This document shows positions 6,499-14,563 of a DNA stretch of 31,234 nt, in pieces. Under the pieces are notes generated by a model. That model worked only from the letters and a program-made list of their open reading frames with translations. It was not told where the DNA came from and searched no databases. Made by a program: the position numbers and the translations under genes. The stretch covers positions 1 to 31,234 of the forward strand of contig JBOHAD010000025.1 in assembly GCA_050697555.1 (NCBI GenBank), written 5' to 3'. This stretch comes from DASQWP01 sp050697555 (GTDB lineage: Bacteria > Actinomycetota > Thermoleophilia > Gaiellales > Gaiellaceae). Numbering within the stretch: the first letter of the stretch is position 1; every line of letters starts with the position of its first letter.

Positions 6499-7830
6499 CT
6501 ACCCCTTTCCCGGTTCGAGAAGAATCGACATCCCGTCGGCGAGCTCGGTCATGCGCCCGAGAAAGAGCGAGCCCTTGGCGACGAGCATGGTCGAGCCGAT
6601 CTCGCCCTCGCGCAGCGCGCGCAGGCCGTGGGGGATCCAGGGCACAGCGGAGGCGACGTGACCCTGCGTCGGGGAGAAGCCCGGCAGGCCGTGGGAGCGC
6701 TCGAAGCCGTCGAGCTCGTCCCGCAGGAGCTCCCCACGCCTGACGGCGAGAGCGCCCATGAGCTTGTAGTTCCGGCTCGGGACGTTGCCCGCGCCCGCCG
6801 GCTCGGTGATCTCGGGATCGTGGAGCTCGGTCGCGTAGCGGTCGACATCGAGGATGCCGCGGCCGAGGCGCTCGAGCGGCTCGACCACGAGGTCCTCGAG
6901 CACCGCCTGCTGCGCCGAGCCCGAGCCGACGCGGTGGCGCCCGACGGCATCGAGGCGGATCTCGGGGGCGCCGTCGCCGGGCGGACCGACGAGCACGGCG
7001 AAGCCGGCGAGGACGTCCTCGAGCACCGGGACCCCGTGACGGAGCGCGCCCGTGAACTTCATCCCCAGCTTGGCCAGCGATCCCCCTGCGACGACGACGA
7101 CGTGCGGGTGGACGCCAGAGGCCACGAGCGCCGCGGCGACGACGAGCGCGTGGAGCGGCCCGCAGCAGAAGGCCTTCACGTCGGCGCCGGAGGCGTTGCG
7201 GCAGCCGGCCTGCTCGGCGATCGCCTTGGCGAGGTTGCCGCCGCCGCGCTGGTAGCGGTCGCCGACGGCCTCCTCGCCGGAGCCGATCGCGTAGGGGACG
7301 TCTTCGGGCGGGAAGCCGGTCGTTCTCAGGAGGTGCTCCAGCGCGAGCGCGCCGGTCGTCTTGCACGCGAGGTTCTCGAGCAGGACGGCCGCGGAGAGGC
7401 TCTCGTCGAGGTCGTGCGCTTTCTCCATGACGCCCGCTTCGCGGCCGCCATGGAAGAGGGGCAGCGCTCCATCTCCAGCGCGGTGGTCGCCCAGCCTGAG
7501 CAGCCCGAACGAATCGGCCTCCTCCATGCGGCGGTAGATCTCCTCCTCGTCGATGATCAGACCGAAGGGGCCCTCGCGCCTCGGCTCGGCGCGATGGCGC
7601 CACCACGGCCGCTCGACCTCCCAGAGCGCGTCGGGGCGCAGGTTCCCGATGAGCACCTGGTGGGGCGCGTAGCCGAGCGCGTCGTCGTAGCTGCGGAGCG
7701 CGCCTTCGAGGGAAGCGAGCAGCCCGTTCCGGTCGGCGGCCAGCTCGCGCGCGGGCTTGGAACCGTGGCGAACGAGGTCGGGCGCGTGGGCGAGGACGAG
7801 CGAGCAGGCGTGGAGCGCAGCGCCGCTCAC
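6499..7830 (-). CDS. grdC: Glycine reductase component C subunit GrdC
   Basis: About 443 residues. In characterised systems component C (GrdC with GrdD) takes the carboxymethyl group from GrdA and releases acetyl phosphate. Family landmarks are LVLAHAPDLVRHG near the N-terminus, YDDALGYAPHQVLIGNLRPD, VMEKAHDLDESLSAAVLLEN and GSGEEAVGDRYQRGGGNLAK. They continue with NASGADVKAFCCGPLHALVV, VGRHRVGSGSAQQAVLEDLV, EITEPAGAGNVPSRNYKLMG and LPGFSPTQGHVASAVPWI. The fold is thiolase/FabH-like. GTG 7830 is chosen because it leaves the usual nine or so residues before the conserved 'SLVLAHAPD'. A 115-bp gap separates it from grdB, unlike the overlaps elsewhere, so a slightly longer N-terminus is possible. 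The protein is shorter than the roughly 510 residues of clostridial GrdC, with the shortening around residues 80-110. Its usual partner gene grdD is not in the window. Confidence 0.92.
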   Translation of the reverse strand: MSGAALHACSLVLAHAPDLVRHGSKPARELAADRNGLLASLEGALRSYDDALGYAPHQVLIGNLRPDALWEVERPWWRHRAEPRREGPFGLIIDEEEIYRRMEEADSFGLLRLGDHRAGDGALPLFHGGREAGVMEKAHDLDESLSAAVLLENLACKTTGALALEHLLRTTGFPPEDVPYAIGSGEEAVGDRYQRGGGNLAKAIAEQAGCRNASGADVKAFCCGPLHALVVAAALVASGVHPHVVVVAGGSLAKLGMKFTGALRHGVPVLEDVLAGFAVLVGPPGDGAPEIRLDAVGRHRVGSGSAQQAVLEDLVVEPLERLGRGILDVDRYATELHDPEITEPAGAGNVPSRNYKLMGALAVRRGELLRDELDGFERSHGLPGFSPTQGHVASAVPWIPHGLRALREGEIGSTMLVAKGSLFLGRMTELADGMSILLEPGKG

Positions 7831-7945
7831 GAGCCTGGCCCCGGCGAGGACGCGATCTCGTCGCAGACTGCGCGCCACGCGTGCGATCTGCGTCGATACG
7901 CTTGAAGCGGAGGGAGGCCCGCGGTGGCCCCGGGGAACGGCCCGC

Positions 7946-9214
7946 TCACGGGGCCACCTCCCACACCGTCGTCGGCTCGATGTCCGTCTCCAGCATCTCG
8001 AGTGCGCGCTCGACGATCCGGCGGCGCGTCGGCGCGTCGAGCCCGAAGGGATGCGTGATCGCGGGGCCGCGCACGATCCGGTTCGCACCGATCATCGTCG
8101 CGATCGTCGGCAACGAGGTCACGAACACGGTTGGAATCCCTGCCCGCTCGATCTCCTTCGCCAGCACCGACCCGCAGCGCGTGCCGGTTCCTCAAGTGCC
8201 CGAGAGGAGCACGGCCTCGACCCCGGCTTCGCGGAGCTCGGCTGAGATCTCCTGGCCGAAGCGGGTCGACGCGGCCACCGGGGTTCCGTTGCCGGTCGTC
8301 GTGTAGAACGCGTCGTGGATGCGGCCGATGCGCCCTTCCCGCTCGAGCGCCCGAACGACGTCGAGCGGCACGAGCCGGTTCGGATCCTCGTTGGCGAGCG
8401 TCACGTCGAACCCGCCGTGCACGGACTCGTAGCGTCCCGCCTCGAGCCCTTCCTCACCCCCGACCTCATACCGGAGCCAGCGCGGCGCGCGGATCGTCGG
8501 CAGCCGGTCCGGGTTGCCCTGCGGAACGCACCCTGCCTCCGTGACGAGGGCGAGGAGCACCTTCGAGAGATCCCGAACGGGCTCCGGAGGCGGGACTCGA
8601 TCGAATCCAGCCGCCACCTCCGTGCGCGTCTCCCCCGCGAGCTTCGCCAGCAGGAGCTCGACGGCACGCTCGGCGCCGGCCCTCTCCGCGAAGCGGTTTC
8701 GCCGGAAGCCTCGGGGGAGGTAACCCTCTTCGTCCGGAGGCCCGAGCTCGCGACCCGAGGCGAGCGCCTCCGCGAGCCGCGCCATCCGGGGGAGCGCGTC
8801 GCGCATGCCGGCGACGTTCACGGCAGTGGGGACGATGAGCGCCTTCCCTCCTGCCGCGCCGACCCCGGGATTCTCCTCGTGCATGGCGGCGACGGCCGGC
8901 AGAGACGACGACGCGGCGAGCCGGGTGCACGCGTACCCGTACCGCCCCGAGCCGAACGCCGGGCCGCACAGGAGCAGCTCGGGCCTCTCGGCTGCCAGGA
9001 GCGCGAGCAGGTCTGTGAGCGCCGTCTCCTCGTGCTCGCCGAAGTAGTCGTCGCCGCAGGCGAGCGTGGCCACGATCTCGATCTCGTCCAGCTCCGCAGC
9101 CAGCCCGCGACCCGGCCCGACCGGCCCCGCCAGGCGAGTCGGCGGTGTCTCTGCGGCCTCCTCCCCGCCCAGGCCGGCGAAGAACTGGTTGAGGTAGTGG
9201 ACCGCCCTCACCAT
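7946..9214 (-). CDS. grdB: Glycine/sarcosine/betaine reductase component B selenoprotein (GrdB)
   Basis: Component B binds and activates the substrate; its selenoprotein subunit works with the pyruvoyl subunit GrdE. The frame from ATG 9214 to TGA 7946-7948 is 422 codons when UGA 8194-8192 is read as Sec341. Landmarks are VHYLNQFFAGLGGEE, CGPAFGSGRYGYAC, HEENPGVGAAGGKALIVPTA, EGYLPRGFRRNRFAERAG, FYTTTGNGTPVAASTRFGQE, then AVLLSGTUGTGTRCGSVLAK and GANRIVRGPAITHPFG. The family motif after Sec is UxxCxxC; here it reads UGTGTRC, so the first Cys is Gly. The substrate (glycine, sarcosine or betaine) cannot be told from sequence alone. The start overlaps the grdE stop by 7 bp. Unaware gene calling would give a 340-residue ORF plus a separate 73-residue ORF. 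Confidence 0.95.
8161..8194 (-). promoter_or_regulatory. grdB Sec UGA codon and candidate SECIS hairpin
   Basis: UGA is at 8194-8192. CCGGCAC (8187-8181) pairs with GTGCTGG (8167-8161) as a 7-bp stem with one G-T pair, enclosing a 13-nt loop that can form two more pairs. Counting U of UGA as 1, the loop GGG is at 22-24, the same register as the essential GG of E. coli fdhF SECIS (22-23). This is a good bacterial SECIS candidate. Confidence 0.68.
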
Positions 9215-10392
9215 GTCGTCGCCGAGAGCGCGAGCTGCCCCATCTGGTTCGTCGCGCCGAGGTAGTTGCGGACGGGCACGGCACCGGCCTCGGCCGCGGA
9301 GGTTCCGTCGAGGAGGGTCTCGCCGCCGAGCACTCGCTCCGGGCGCCAGCCCGGTACGGTCTCCTCCGCGTTGCCGGCGGAGACGATCGAGTCCGCCTCC
9401 GGCACCCAGTCGGTCAATCCGGGATTCGCCGACTCGGGATCCGCCATCTCGGCGACGATCACGGTCGTGCGAATCCCCGCGCGCTCGCAGGCACGGCAGG
9501 TGAGCATCACGTCGGTGTGCGAGTTCCCGCCGGCGTCAGTCGCCAGGACCGCGCCATGCGCACCAAGCTCCGCCGCCAGCTCGGCGGCGCGCTCGGCAGC
9601 GCGCTGCTTGTCCTCGGCCGACTGCTCGTACCCGCGCATGAGCACGACGCCCGCAAAACGGAGCCGCCTGCCGTGCTCGCCGTAGAGCGTTCGGACGAGC
9701 CGGTTCTGCTGGAAGAAGATCGTCGGGTTGCGAAGAGCCGCCCAGTGGTACTCGCCGCACGTCACCGCGCCGTCCAGCAGCTCGGCAGGCGCGATCGCTC
9801 GCGGAAGCCCCGCCTCGCCGGCGGGCACGCCGTACACGTACTGGTAGTAGAGCGGGCCGAGGTCGGAGAGCTGGACGAGCGTCGCCACGGAGGGAAGGCC
9901 CTCGTCCGCCGGCCCGAGCTCGAACCGCTCGACCTCGAGCGGCTCGGCCTCGAGCGTCGGTTGGGCGACGGATTCGGCTACTTCGAGCGTCGTTCGTCGC
10001 GCCCACGTCTCGAGGTCCTCGTTGGGAACGCCGTCGCGCGGCCGAAACGTGAGCACCACGTTCGTCGTGCGCGAGAACGGCGTCAGCTCCGCTCCCGGCC
10101 CCGCCATGTCGACGAGCGACTCCTGTTCGTGAAGCGGCCGCTCCTCGGCGGGGAAGTCGAGACACGAGAGCACGGTGACGCCGCCGAGACGGTTCGTCCG
10201 GCCTTCGCCGGCTGTCCCCTCGGTCGGAAATGCGGGACGGCCGTCAGGACGGACGCGCGGCTCGACGCCGTCGAGGACGTGCGTGATCCGCACCGGCTCG
10301 CCCGCGTGCACGATCTCGACGTCGACGCCGTCGAGCTCGGGAACGTCGCCGAGCAGCTCCGCGGTGAAGGTCGCGAGCTCCCAGGCTCTCAC
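9208..10392 (-). CDS. grdE: Component B proprotein GrdE (pyruvoyl subunit precursor)
   Basis: A 394-residue homologue of the GrdE/GrdG/GrdI proproteins, which are cut at a Cys that becomes the pyruvoyl group binding the substrate amine. Landmarks are HAGEPVRITHVLDGVEPRVR, LVDMAGPGAELTPFSRTTNV, YYQYVYGVPAGEAGLPRAIA, LLDGAVTCGEYHWAALRNPT, GVVLMRGYEQSAEDKQRAAE, GAVLATDAGGNSHTDVMLTC, and the end YLGATNQMGQLALS. The likely processing site is Thr211-Cys212, at about 54% of the length, giving N- and C-terminal chains of about 211 and 183 residues; this agrees in position with the characterised Cys242 of the longer C. sticklandii protein. GTG 10392 overlaps the iclR stop (GTGA), so translation is coupled to the regulator gene. 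The next gene overlaps by 7 bp. Confidence 0.9.
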   Translation of the reverse strand: MRAWELATFTAELLGDVPELDGVDVEIVHAGEPVRITHVLDGVEPRVRPDGRPAFPTEGTAGEGRTNRLGGVTVLSCLDFPAEERPLHEQESLVDMAGPGAELTPFSRTTNVVLTFRPRDGVPNEDLETWARRTTLEVAESVAQPTLEAEPLEVERFELGPADEGLPSVATLVQLSDLGPLYYQYVYGVPAGEAGLPRAIAPAELLDGAVTCGEYHWAALRNPTIFFQQNRLVRTLYGEHGRRLRFAGVVLMRGYEQSAEDKQRAAERAAELAAELGAHGAVLATDAGGNSHTDVMLTCRACERAGIRTTVIVAEMADPESANPGLTDWVPEADSIVSAGNAEETVPGWRPERVLGGETLLDGTSAAEAGAVPVRNYLGATNQMGQLALSATTW

Positions 10393-11120
10393 GCCGCCCT
10401 CCGGTGGCCCAGGCGCTCGGACACCTCCGCGGCGGCGGCTGCGCAGAGCTCTCCCACGGCGGGAAGCCGGCGCTCCGGCAGCCGGTAGCCCGGTCCGGAC
10501 ACGGACACGGCGGCGACGCAGGCGCCGAAGCAGTCGAAGACGGGCGCGGCGACGGCGTGCAGCCCGAGCTCGAGCTCCTCGGTGGCCACGGCGAATCCGG
10601 CCCTCCGCACCCGCTCGAGCTCGGCTCGGAGCTTCCGACGGTCGGTGATCGTCTTTTGCGCAACCCTGGGGAGCTCACGGGGGAGGTCGCCGGCTCCGAA
10701 GGCGAGGAGCGCCTTGCCGTTGGCGGTCGCGTGCAACGGAAGCGCTCGACCCGTCCAGTCCGTCACGCCGACGAGGTGCGCGGTCTCGATCTGGTGGACG
10801 TTGAGCGCGCGGTCGTCCTCGCGCACGGCCAGGTTCACGGTCTCGCCCGTCTCCGCGGCCAGGCGCTCGAGCGCCTCCCGCGCAGCTCCGGCGAGCGCGA
10901 GCCCGCGTATGGCGAGTGCACCGAGGCGCGCAAGCTCCGAACCCGGGGCGAATCGGTCACCGTCCCGGCGCACGAGGCCGCGGTTCTCGAGCGTGGCCAG
11001 AAGGCGCGAGACGGTGCTCTTGTGCATCCCGAGCTCGGCGGCGAGCTCGGACACGCCCACGGCAGGCCGCGCCTCGTTGAACGCCGCCAAGATCGCCAGC
11101 GCCTTGTCCGCCGACTGCAC
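10389..11120 (-). CDS. IclR-family transcriptional regulator
   Basis: About 243 residues with an N-terminal winged helix (VQSADKALAILAAFNEARPA, VSELAAELGMHKSTVSRLLA, LENRGLVRRDGDRFAPGSEL) and a C-terminal IclR effector domain (ETVNLAVREDDRALNVHQIE, LPLHATANGKALLAF, AGFAVATEELELGLHAVAAP, AAVSVSGPGYRL). IclR proteins usually sense a small metabolite. Being translationally coupled to grdE, it most likely controls the grd genes, and the effector may be the reductase substrate or a product (inference). No ATG exists near the N-terminus; GTG 11120 fits the family start 'VQSxDRAL' and lies at the edge of a perfect inverted repeat that may be its own operator. Confidence 0.88.
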   Translation of the reverse strand: MQSADKALAILAAFNEARPAVGVSELAAELGMHKSTVSRLLATLENRGLVRRDGDRFAPGSELARLGALAIRGLALAGAAREALERLAAETGETVNLAVREDDRALNVHQIETAHLVGVTDWTGRALPLHATANGKALLAFGAGDLPRELPRVAQKTITDRRKLRAELERVRRAGFAVATEELELGLHAVAAPVFDCFGACVAAVSVSGPGYRLPERRLPAVGELCAAAAAEVSERLGHRRAA

Positions 11121-11140
11121 CGTTGCGATTATTGCAACGG
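11120..11140 (-). promoter_or_regulatory. Candidate IclR operator (inverted repeat)
   Basis: CCGTTGC at 11120-11126 and GCAACGG at 11134-11140 form a perfect 7-bp inverted repeat around an AT-rich 7-nt centre (GATTATT). It spans the iclR start codon, within the 41-bp gap after the permease gene. Size, symmetry and AT-rich centre suit an IclR-type dimer site; autoregulation of iclR-grdEBC-trx-grdA is inferred. Confidence 0.6.
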
Positions 11141-11161
11141 TGCGGTCGTATGTGCAACACG

Positions 11162-12811
11162 CTACTCGGCCGGGATCTCCGAATGCACCTTCGCCATGTC
11201 GATCCCCTGCGAGCGCCGGTAGAACCACGAGATCGCGTAGATCGCCGCGGCCACCCCGTAGAGGGCGAACAGGTAGTAGAAGGAGTTCCGGGCGGTCGTC
11301 CAGTCGATCCCGTAGGTCGCGTTCGTGATCCACTCGTAGATCGCGAAGCCGAGGATGACGAGGAAGCCGAGCGCCGCCACGGTGATGAGCGGCACGCCCC
11401 CGACCTTGTAGCGCGCGATCGGGGACGCGTTGTAGATGTTCGGCTTCACCCACGGCATCACCGCCGCGGCGACCGCAGAGCCGGCGAACGTCACGGCGAT
11501 GACGAACGTCGCCGAGAGCGTCCAGCTGAAGAACTCGTCGTTGTAGGCGTAGAAGTACGCGATCGGAAGCGCCGGGATCAGCATCAGCAGGAGGGCCACG
11601 ATGGGGACGCCGTTCCGGGTCACCTTCGAGGCGCCCTCCGGCAGGATGCGGTCGAACGCCGCGGCGAAGACCACTCGGGTCGAGGAGAGGAAGACGGTTC
11701 CGACCCAGCCGAAGAACCACAGGGAGAGCAGCCCGACGAGCAGCAGCTGCCAGAACGCGCCCTCCATCAAGAACGACGCGAGAAGGCCCGGATACGGGAA
11801 CGAGGTCACGGGCGGGTTCTCGACGTAGTCGTAGAGCGCCGGCTGGCCCCAGTACGCATTGTTTGCCGCGTTGTAGAAGTCCCAGCCGAACGTCTTCGCG
11901 AAGAGCAGGAACATGATCACGGCGGCGATCGTCGTCGCGACGAGCGCGCCGCCCATGGCGTAGATGTTCTTGCGGAAGTCGGAGGCTCCGCGCACCTCTC
12001 CGTAGAGAGTGGCGCCCCAGTTCGACCACAGGTTGAAGAAGAGGATGAACGGGATGAGCAGGAAGAGTCCCTTGACCGCGCCCAGGTCCGCGACGCCCGA
12101 GATTCCGGTGTCGCCCGCGGCGAGGGTTCCTTCGTACGCGTTCGCCGACGCCCCGAGGACGTCCTGGGACTCGGCGTTGAAGGCCGAGATGAAATCGGCC
12201 TTCGAGTTGACGAGCAGGAGGACGAACATGAAGAGAAGGCCGATGACGCCGCCGAAGAAGCAGAACTTCTGGATGCGCGCATAGGTCCGCATCCCCAGCG
12301 AGATGACCAGGGAGGCGAGGAGCGCCGTGATGATCGACGCGGTGAAGAGGCCTCTCGGCTCCTGGAAGAACGAGAACCCGCCGTCCCAGCCGATGATCGC
12401 GGCGATGGGCACGAAGATCTCGACGTTGAGGATGTTCGCGTAGATCGGGACCCAGTGCCAGAGGATGAACCACCAGCCGCAGACCGCCAGCACGAAGCCG
12501 ACCGGCCCGCCCAGGACCCGGCTGATCCACACGTAGTCGCCGCCCGCGCGCGGCATCACCGCGATCAGCGAGGCGTAGACGACGACCTGGAAGAGCAGGT
12601 ACGCACCCGAGACGATGACGGCCCAGAGGAGGCTCCCGTTGGGGACGAAGACCGCGTACGAGAAGATAAACAGTCCGAGCGTGATGAGGTTGATGGAGAA
12701 CGCCGAGTAGATGAAGGCGTCACGGACCGACCACCCCTTCACGAGACCGGTCGCCTTCCTGGCGAAGAGGGACCGCTCCTGGTACGGAACGTCGCCTGTC
12801 GTCGTTGCCAT
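11162..12811 (-). CDS. APC-family amino-acid permease
   Basis: A 549-residue polytopic transporter with about 12 membrane segments and the APC-superfamily signature after the second helix (AVMPRAGGDYVWISRVLGGP). The start MATTTGDVPYQERSLFARKA and the first helix region (WSVRDAFIYSAFSINLITLG) resemble amino-acid/polyamine antiporters. A good Shine-Dalgarno (GAGAGGAGAG) precedes ATG 12811. It sits 15 bp after the metallophosphoesterase gene and directly upstream of iclR-grd on the same strand. It is therefore a strong candidate for importing the reductase substrate (glycine, sarcosine or betaine); the specificity is inferred only from context. APC carriers move amino acids and amines more typically than betaine. 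Confidence 0.9.
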   Translation of the reverse strand: MATTTGDVPYQERSLFARKATGLVKGWSVRDAFIYSAFSINLITLGLFIFSYAVFVPNGSLLWAVIVSGAYLLFQVVVYASLIAVMPRAGGDYVWISRVLGGPVGFVLAVCGWWFILWHWVPIYANILNVEIFVPIAAIIGWDGGFSFFQEPRGLFTASIITALLASLVISLGMRTYARIQKFCFFGGVIGLLFMFVLLLVNSKADFISAFNAESQDVLGASANAYEGTLAAGDTGISGVADLGAVKGLFLLIPFILFFNLWSNWGATLYGEVRGASDFRKNIYAMGGALVATTIAAVIMFLLFAKTFGWDFYNAANNAYWGQPALYDYVENPPVTSFPYPGLLASFLMEGAFWQLLLVGLLSLWFFGWVGTVFLSSTRVVFAAAFDRILPEGASKVTRNGVPIVALLLMLIPALPIAYFYAYNDEFFSWTLSATFVIAVTFAGSAVAAAVMPWVKPNIYNASPIARYKVGGVPLITVAALGFLVILGFAIYEWITNATYGIDWTTARNSFYYLFALYGVAAAIYAISWFYRRSQGIDMAKVHSEIPAE

Positions 12812-12826
12812 GTCTCTCCTCTCTCG

Positions 12827-13768
12827 CTAGCCGCTCGTTAGTACGTAGTTCTTGACGCCTTTCCTGCCGTCCAGCTCGATGAGCGCGCCGAGCAGGTCGC
12901 CCTGCTCGTAGGAGCTTCCCGGGTTGATGCAGAGGGTCTTGCCGATGCGCGTGTGGCCCCGTGCCTCGTGGATGTGACCGTGCAGGGAGAGCGCCGGTTG
13001 GTGTCGTTCGATCGCTTCGCGCACGGCCGTCGAGCCGCAGGGGACGGGCGCATGTCCCGCGTGCTTCAGGGTCAGGTCCTCCGTGAGCTCGGGCGCGTCG
13101 TCGAGGCCCGAGCCGTAGGGCGGGCAGTGAAGGCTGAAGATCGTGCGCTCCGGCGGCGCGGTCACGTGCTCGGCACAGCGCTCGATCCGTGCCGAGAGGT
13201 CGGGCTCGTCCTCCTCTCGATACGTCTCCCAAGGGGTGCGGTTCGCCCAGCCGGTCGAGACCATCTGGAAGCCCTCGATGTCCACGACGCAGCCTTCGCC
13301 GAGCTCCACGTGGCGCGCCTGCTGGATCACCGGGTCGATGTCGAACTGGTCGTCGTTGCCCGGGCAGACGAACGTGCGAATGCCGGTGCCCTCCAGCCGC
13401 TCGTCGGCGAGCTTCATCCAACGCTCGACCGCCTCGAGCATCTGCTCGTGGAAGAAGCTGTCCGCGCGCTCCGGGTCGCCCTCGTACTCCCGCAGCTCCT
13501 CGGGCGTCGTGCGGAACGGGTAGTAGCCGCGCCGCCGCACGGACTCCTCGAACTTCCCGACCTCCTCCTCGCCGAGGAGCTCCTCGCGGTTCTCCAGCAG
13601 AGTCGCGTGCCAGCGCCCGCCGCCGTCGTCCACGATCGGAATCAAGGCCTTGCCGGTCATGTCGCCGCCAAGCACGAGGACGTCCGCGTCGTAGTGCTTC
13701 CCGCTGTTCAGGAACTTCCGCCAGCAGGTTTCCGACCCGTGGATGTCGGTGGCGAAGAAGAGGCGCAT
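12827..13768 (-). CDS. Calcineurin-like metallophosphoesterase
   Basis: A 313-residue protein with the full dimetal phosphoesterase set: Asp8-x-His10 (FATDIHGSE), LVLGGDMTGK (GGD at 34-36), VCPGNDDQFD (GND), IFSLHCPPYG and LSLHGHIHEARG (GHxH), ending with LCINPGSSYEQG. The family hydrolyses phosphomono- or diesters; the substrate is unknown. An insertion of about 80 residues, rich in Glu and Arg, lies between the GGD and GND motifs. It sits 33 bp from the nucleotidyltransferase-like gene and 15 bp before the permease gene, all on one strand. A role in the grd pathway, for example handling a phosphorylated product, is conceivable but unsupported. Confidence 0.87.
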   Translation of the reverse strand: MRLFFATDIHGSETCWRKFLNSGKHYDADVLVLGGDMTGKALIPIVDDGGGRWHATLLENREELLGEEEVGKFEESVRRRGYYPFRTTPEELREYEGDPERADSFFHEQMLEAVERWMKLADERLEGTGIRTFVCPGNDDQFDIDPVIQQARHVELGEGCVVDIEGFQMVSTGWANRTPWETYREEDEPDLSARIERCAEHVTAPPERTIFSLHCPPYGSGLDDAPELTEDLTLKHAGHAPVPCGSTAVREAIERHQPALSLHGHIHEARGHTRIGKTLCINPGSSYEQGDLLGALIELDGRKGVKNYVLTSG

Positions 13769-13801
13769 CTACATCCGGCCCTGCGGCGGATTGAACTACC
13801 T

Positions 13802-14563
13802 CTAGGGTCCGCCTGCAACCTCCTCGGGCGTCTCGTACCAGCGCTTGCGCTCGCCGACCCTCGCGCGCAGGCGCCAGGCCCGCGACTTCGGCTCGCGCTC
13901 GATCCGCTCGGCCACCGCATCGATGCGCGCGGCGACCTTGTACCCCTCCTCCGCGGGCAGGTCGTAGCGCGCGAGATGCTCTCGGCAGGTGGCGAGGTTG
14001 CCGGTGAACGTGCGCCAGAGACCCCAGTCGGCGGCGCAGAGCTCGGCGATCCGGGCCGCGTTCACGCTCGCCCCGTCCTCCTCGTCGACGGGATGGCCGT
14101 GCAGGAGCGCGAGCGCGTCGCGGACGTCCTTCTCGTTCAGCTCGGCGATCTGGAGCTTGGTGAGGAGCAGCTCCGCGAGTGGCAGCGTCCCCGGCTCGAG
14201 TCCGAGGCGGGCGTCGAGGGGGATGGCGTGCGACATCCGGAAGGCCCCGACGAAGACGTCCACCTGGCGGTCGTGCGGCTCGTCGAAGAAGAGCAGGCGC
14301 TGGTTCCCGTGGAGGGCGTTGAAGGCGACGTGCGGCTCGTAGCCCTCCGCCCGCAAGAATCTCGCCACGCCGCCGGCGTCGGCGCGCGTCGTGGCGAAGT
14401 CGAGGTCGGCGTACCGTCGCTCGAACACGGGCAAGAGCCCGCCCTCGGCGCGGAGGCGGATGGCGACGCCGCCGAGCAGACGCAGGACGACGCCCTCCTC
14501 GCCGGCGCGCTCGAGCAGCCGCTCTCCTTCGGCGACGACGTCGGCCTCGATGGCGCTGCCCAC
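13802..14563 (-). CDS. Nucleotidyltransferase-fold protein
   Basis: 253 residues. LRLLGGVAIRLRAEG followed by RRYADLDFATTRADAG and, later, RQVDVFVGAFRMSHAIPLDA gives the GGxAxxxx ... DxDF ... DVFV pattern of Pol-beta-type nucleotidyltransferases as seen in AbiEii-like and aminoglycoside-modifying relatives. The C-terminal half (LTKLQIAELNEKDVRDALAL, helical) resembles the substrate domain of such 'nucleotidyltransferase family' proteins. No antitoxin partner is adjacent. GTG 14563 (GSAIEADVVAEGERLLERAG) is used as start. It is the first gene of the minus-strand run leading to grdA and is divergent from the ORF at 14597. The function is unknown; membership of the grd operon is by orientation and spacing only. 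Confidence 0.68.
   Translation of the reverse strand: MGSAIEADVVAEGERLLERAGEEGVVLRLLGGVAIRLRAEGGLLPVFERRYADLDFATTRADAGGVARFLRAEGYEPHVAFNALHGNQRLLFFDEPHDRQVDVFVGAFRMSHAIPLDARLGLEPGTLPLAELLLTKLQIAELNEKDVRDALALLHGHPVDEEDGASVNAARIAELCAADWGLWRTFTGNLATCREHLARYDLPAEEGYKVAARIDAVAERIEREPKSRAWRLRARVGERKRWYETPEEVAGGP

Noticed and set aside
7827..8195. A 122-codon ORF between grdB and grdC
   Set aside because: It is a shadow of the grdB 3' end in another frame, with Arg/Asp-rich low-complexity sequence.
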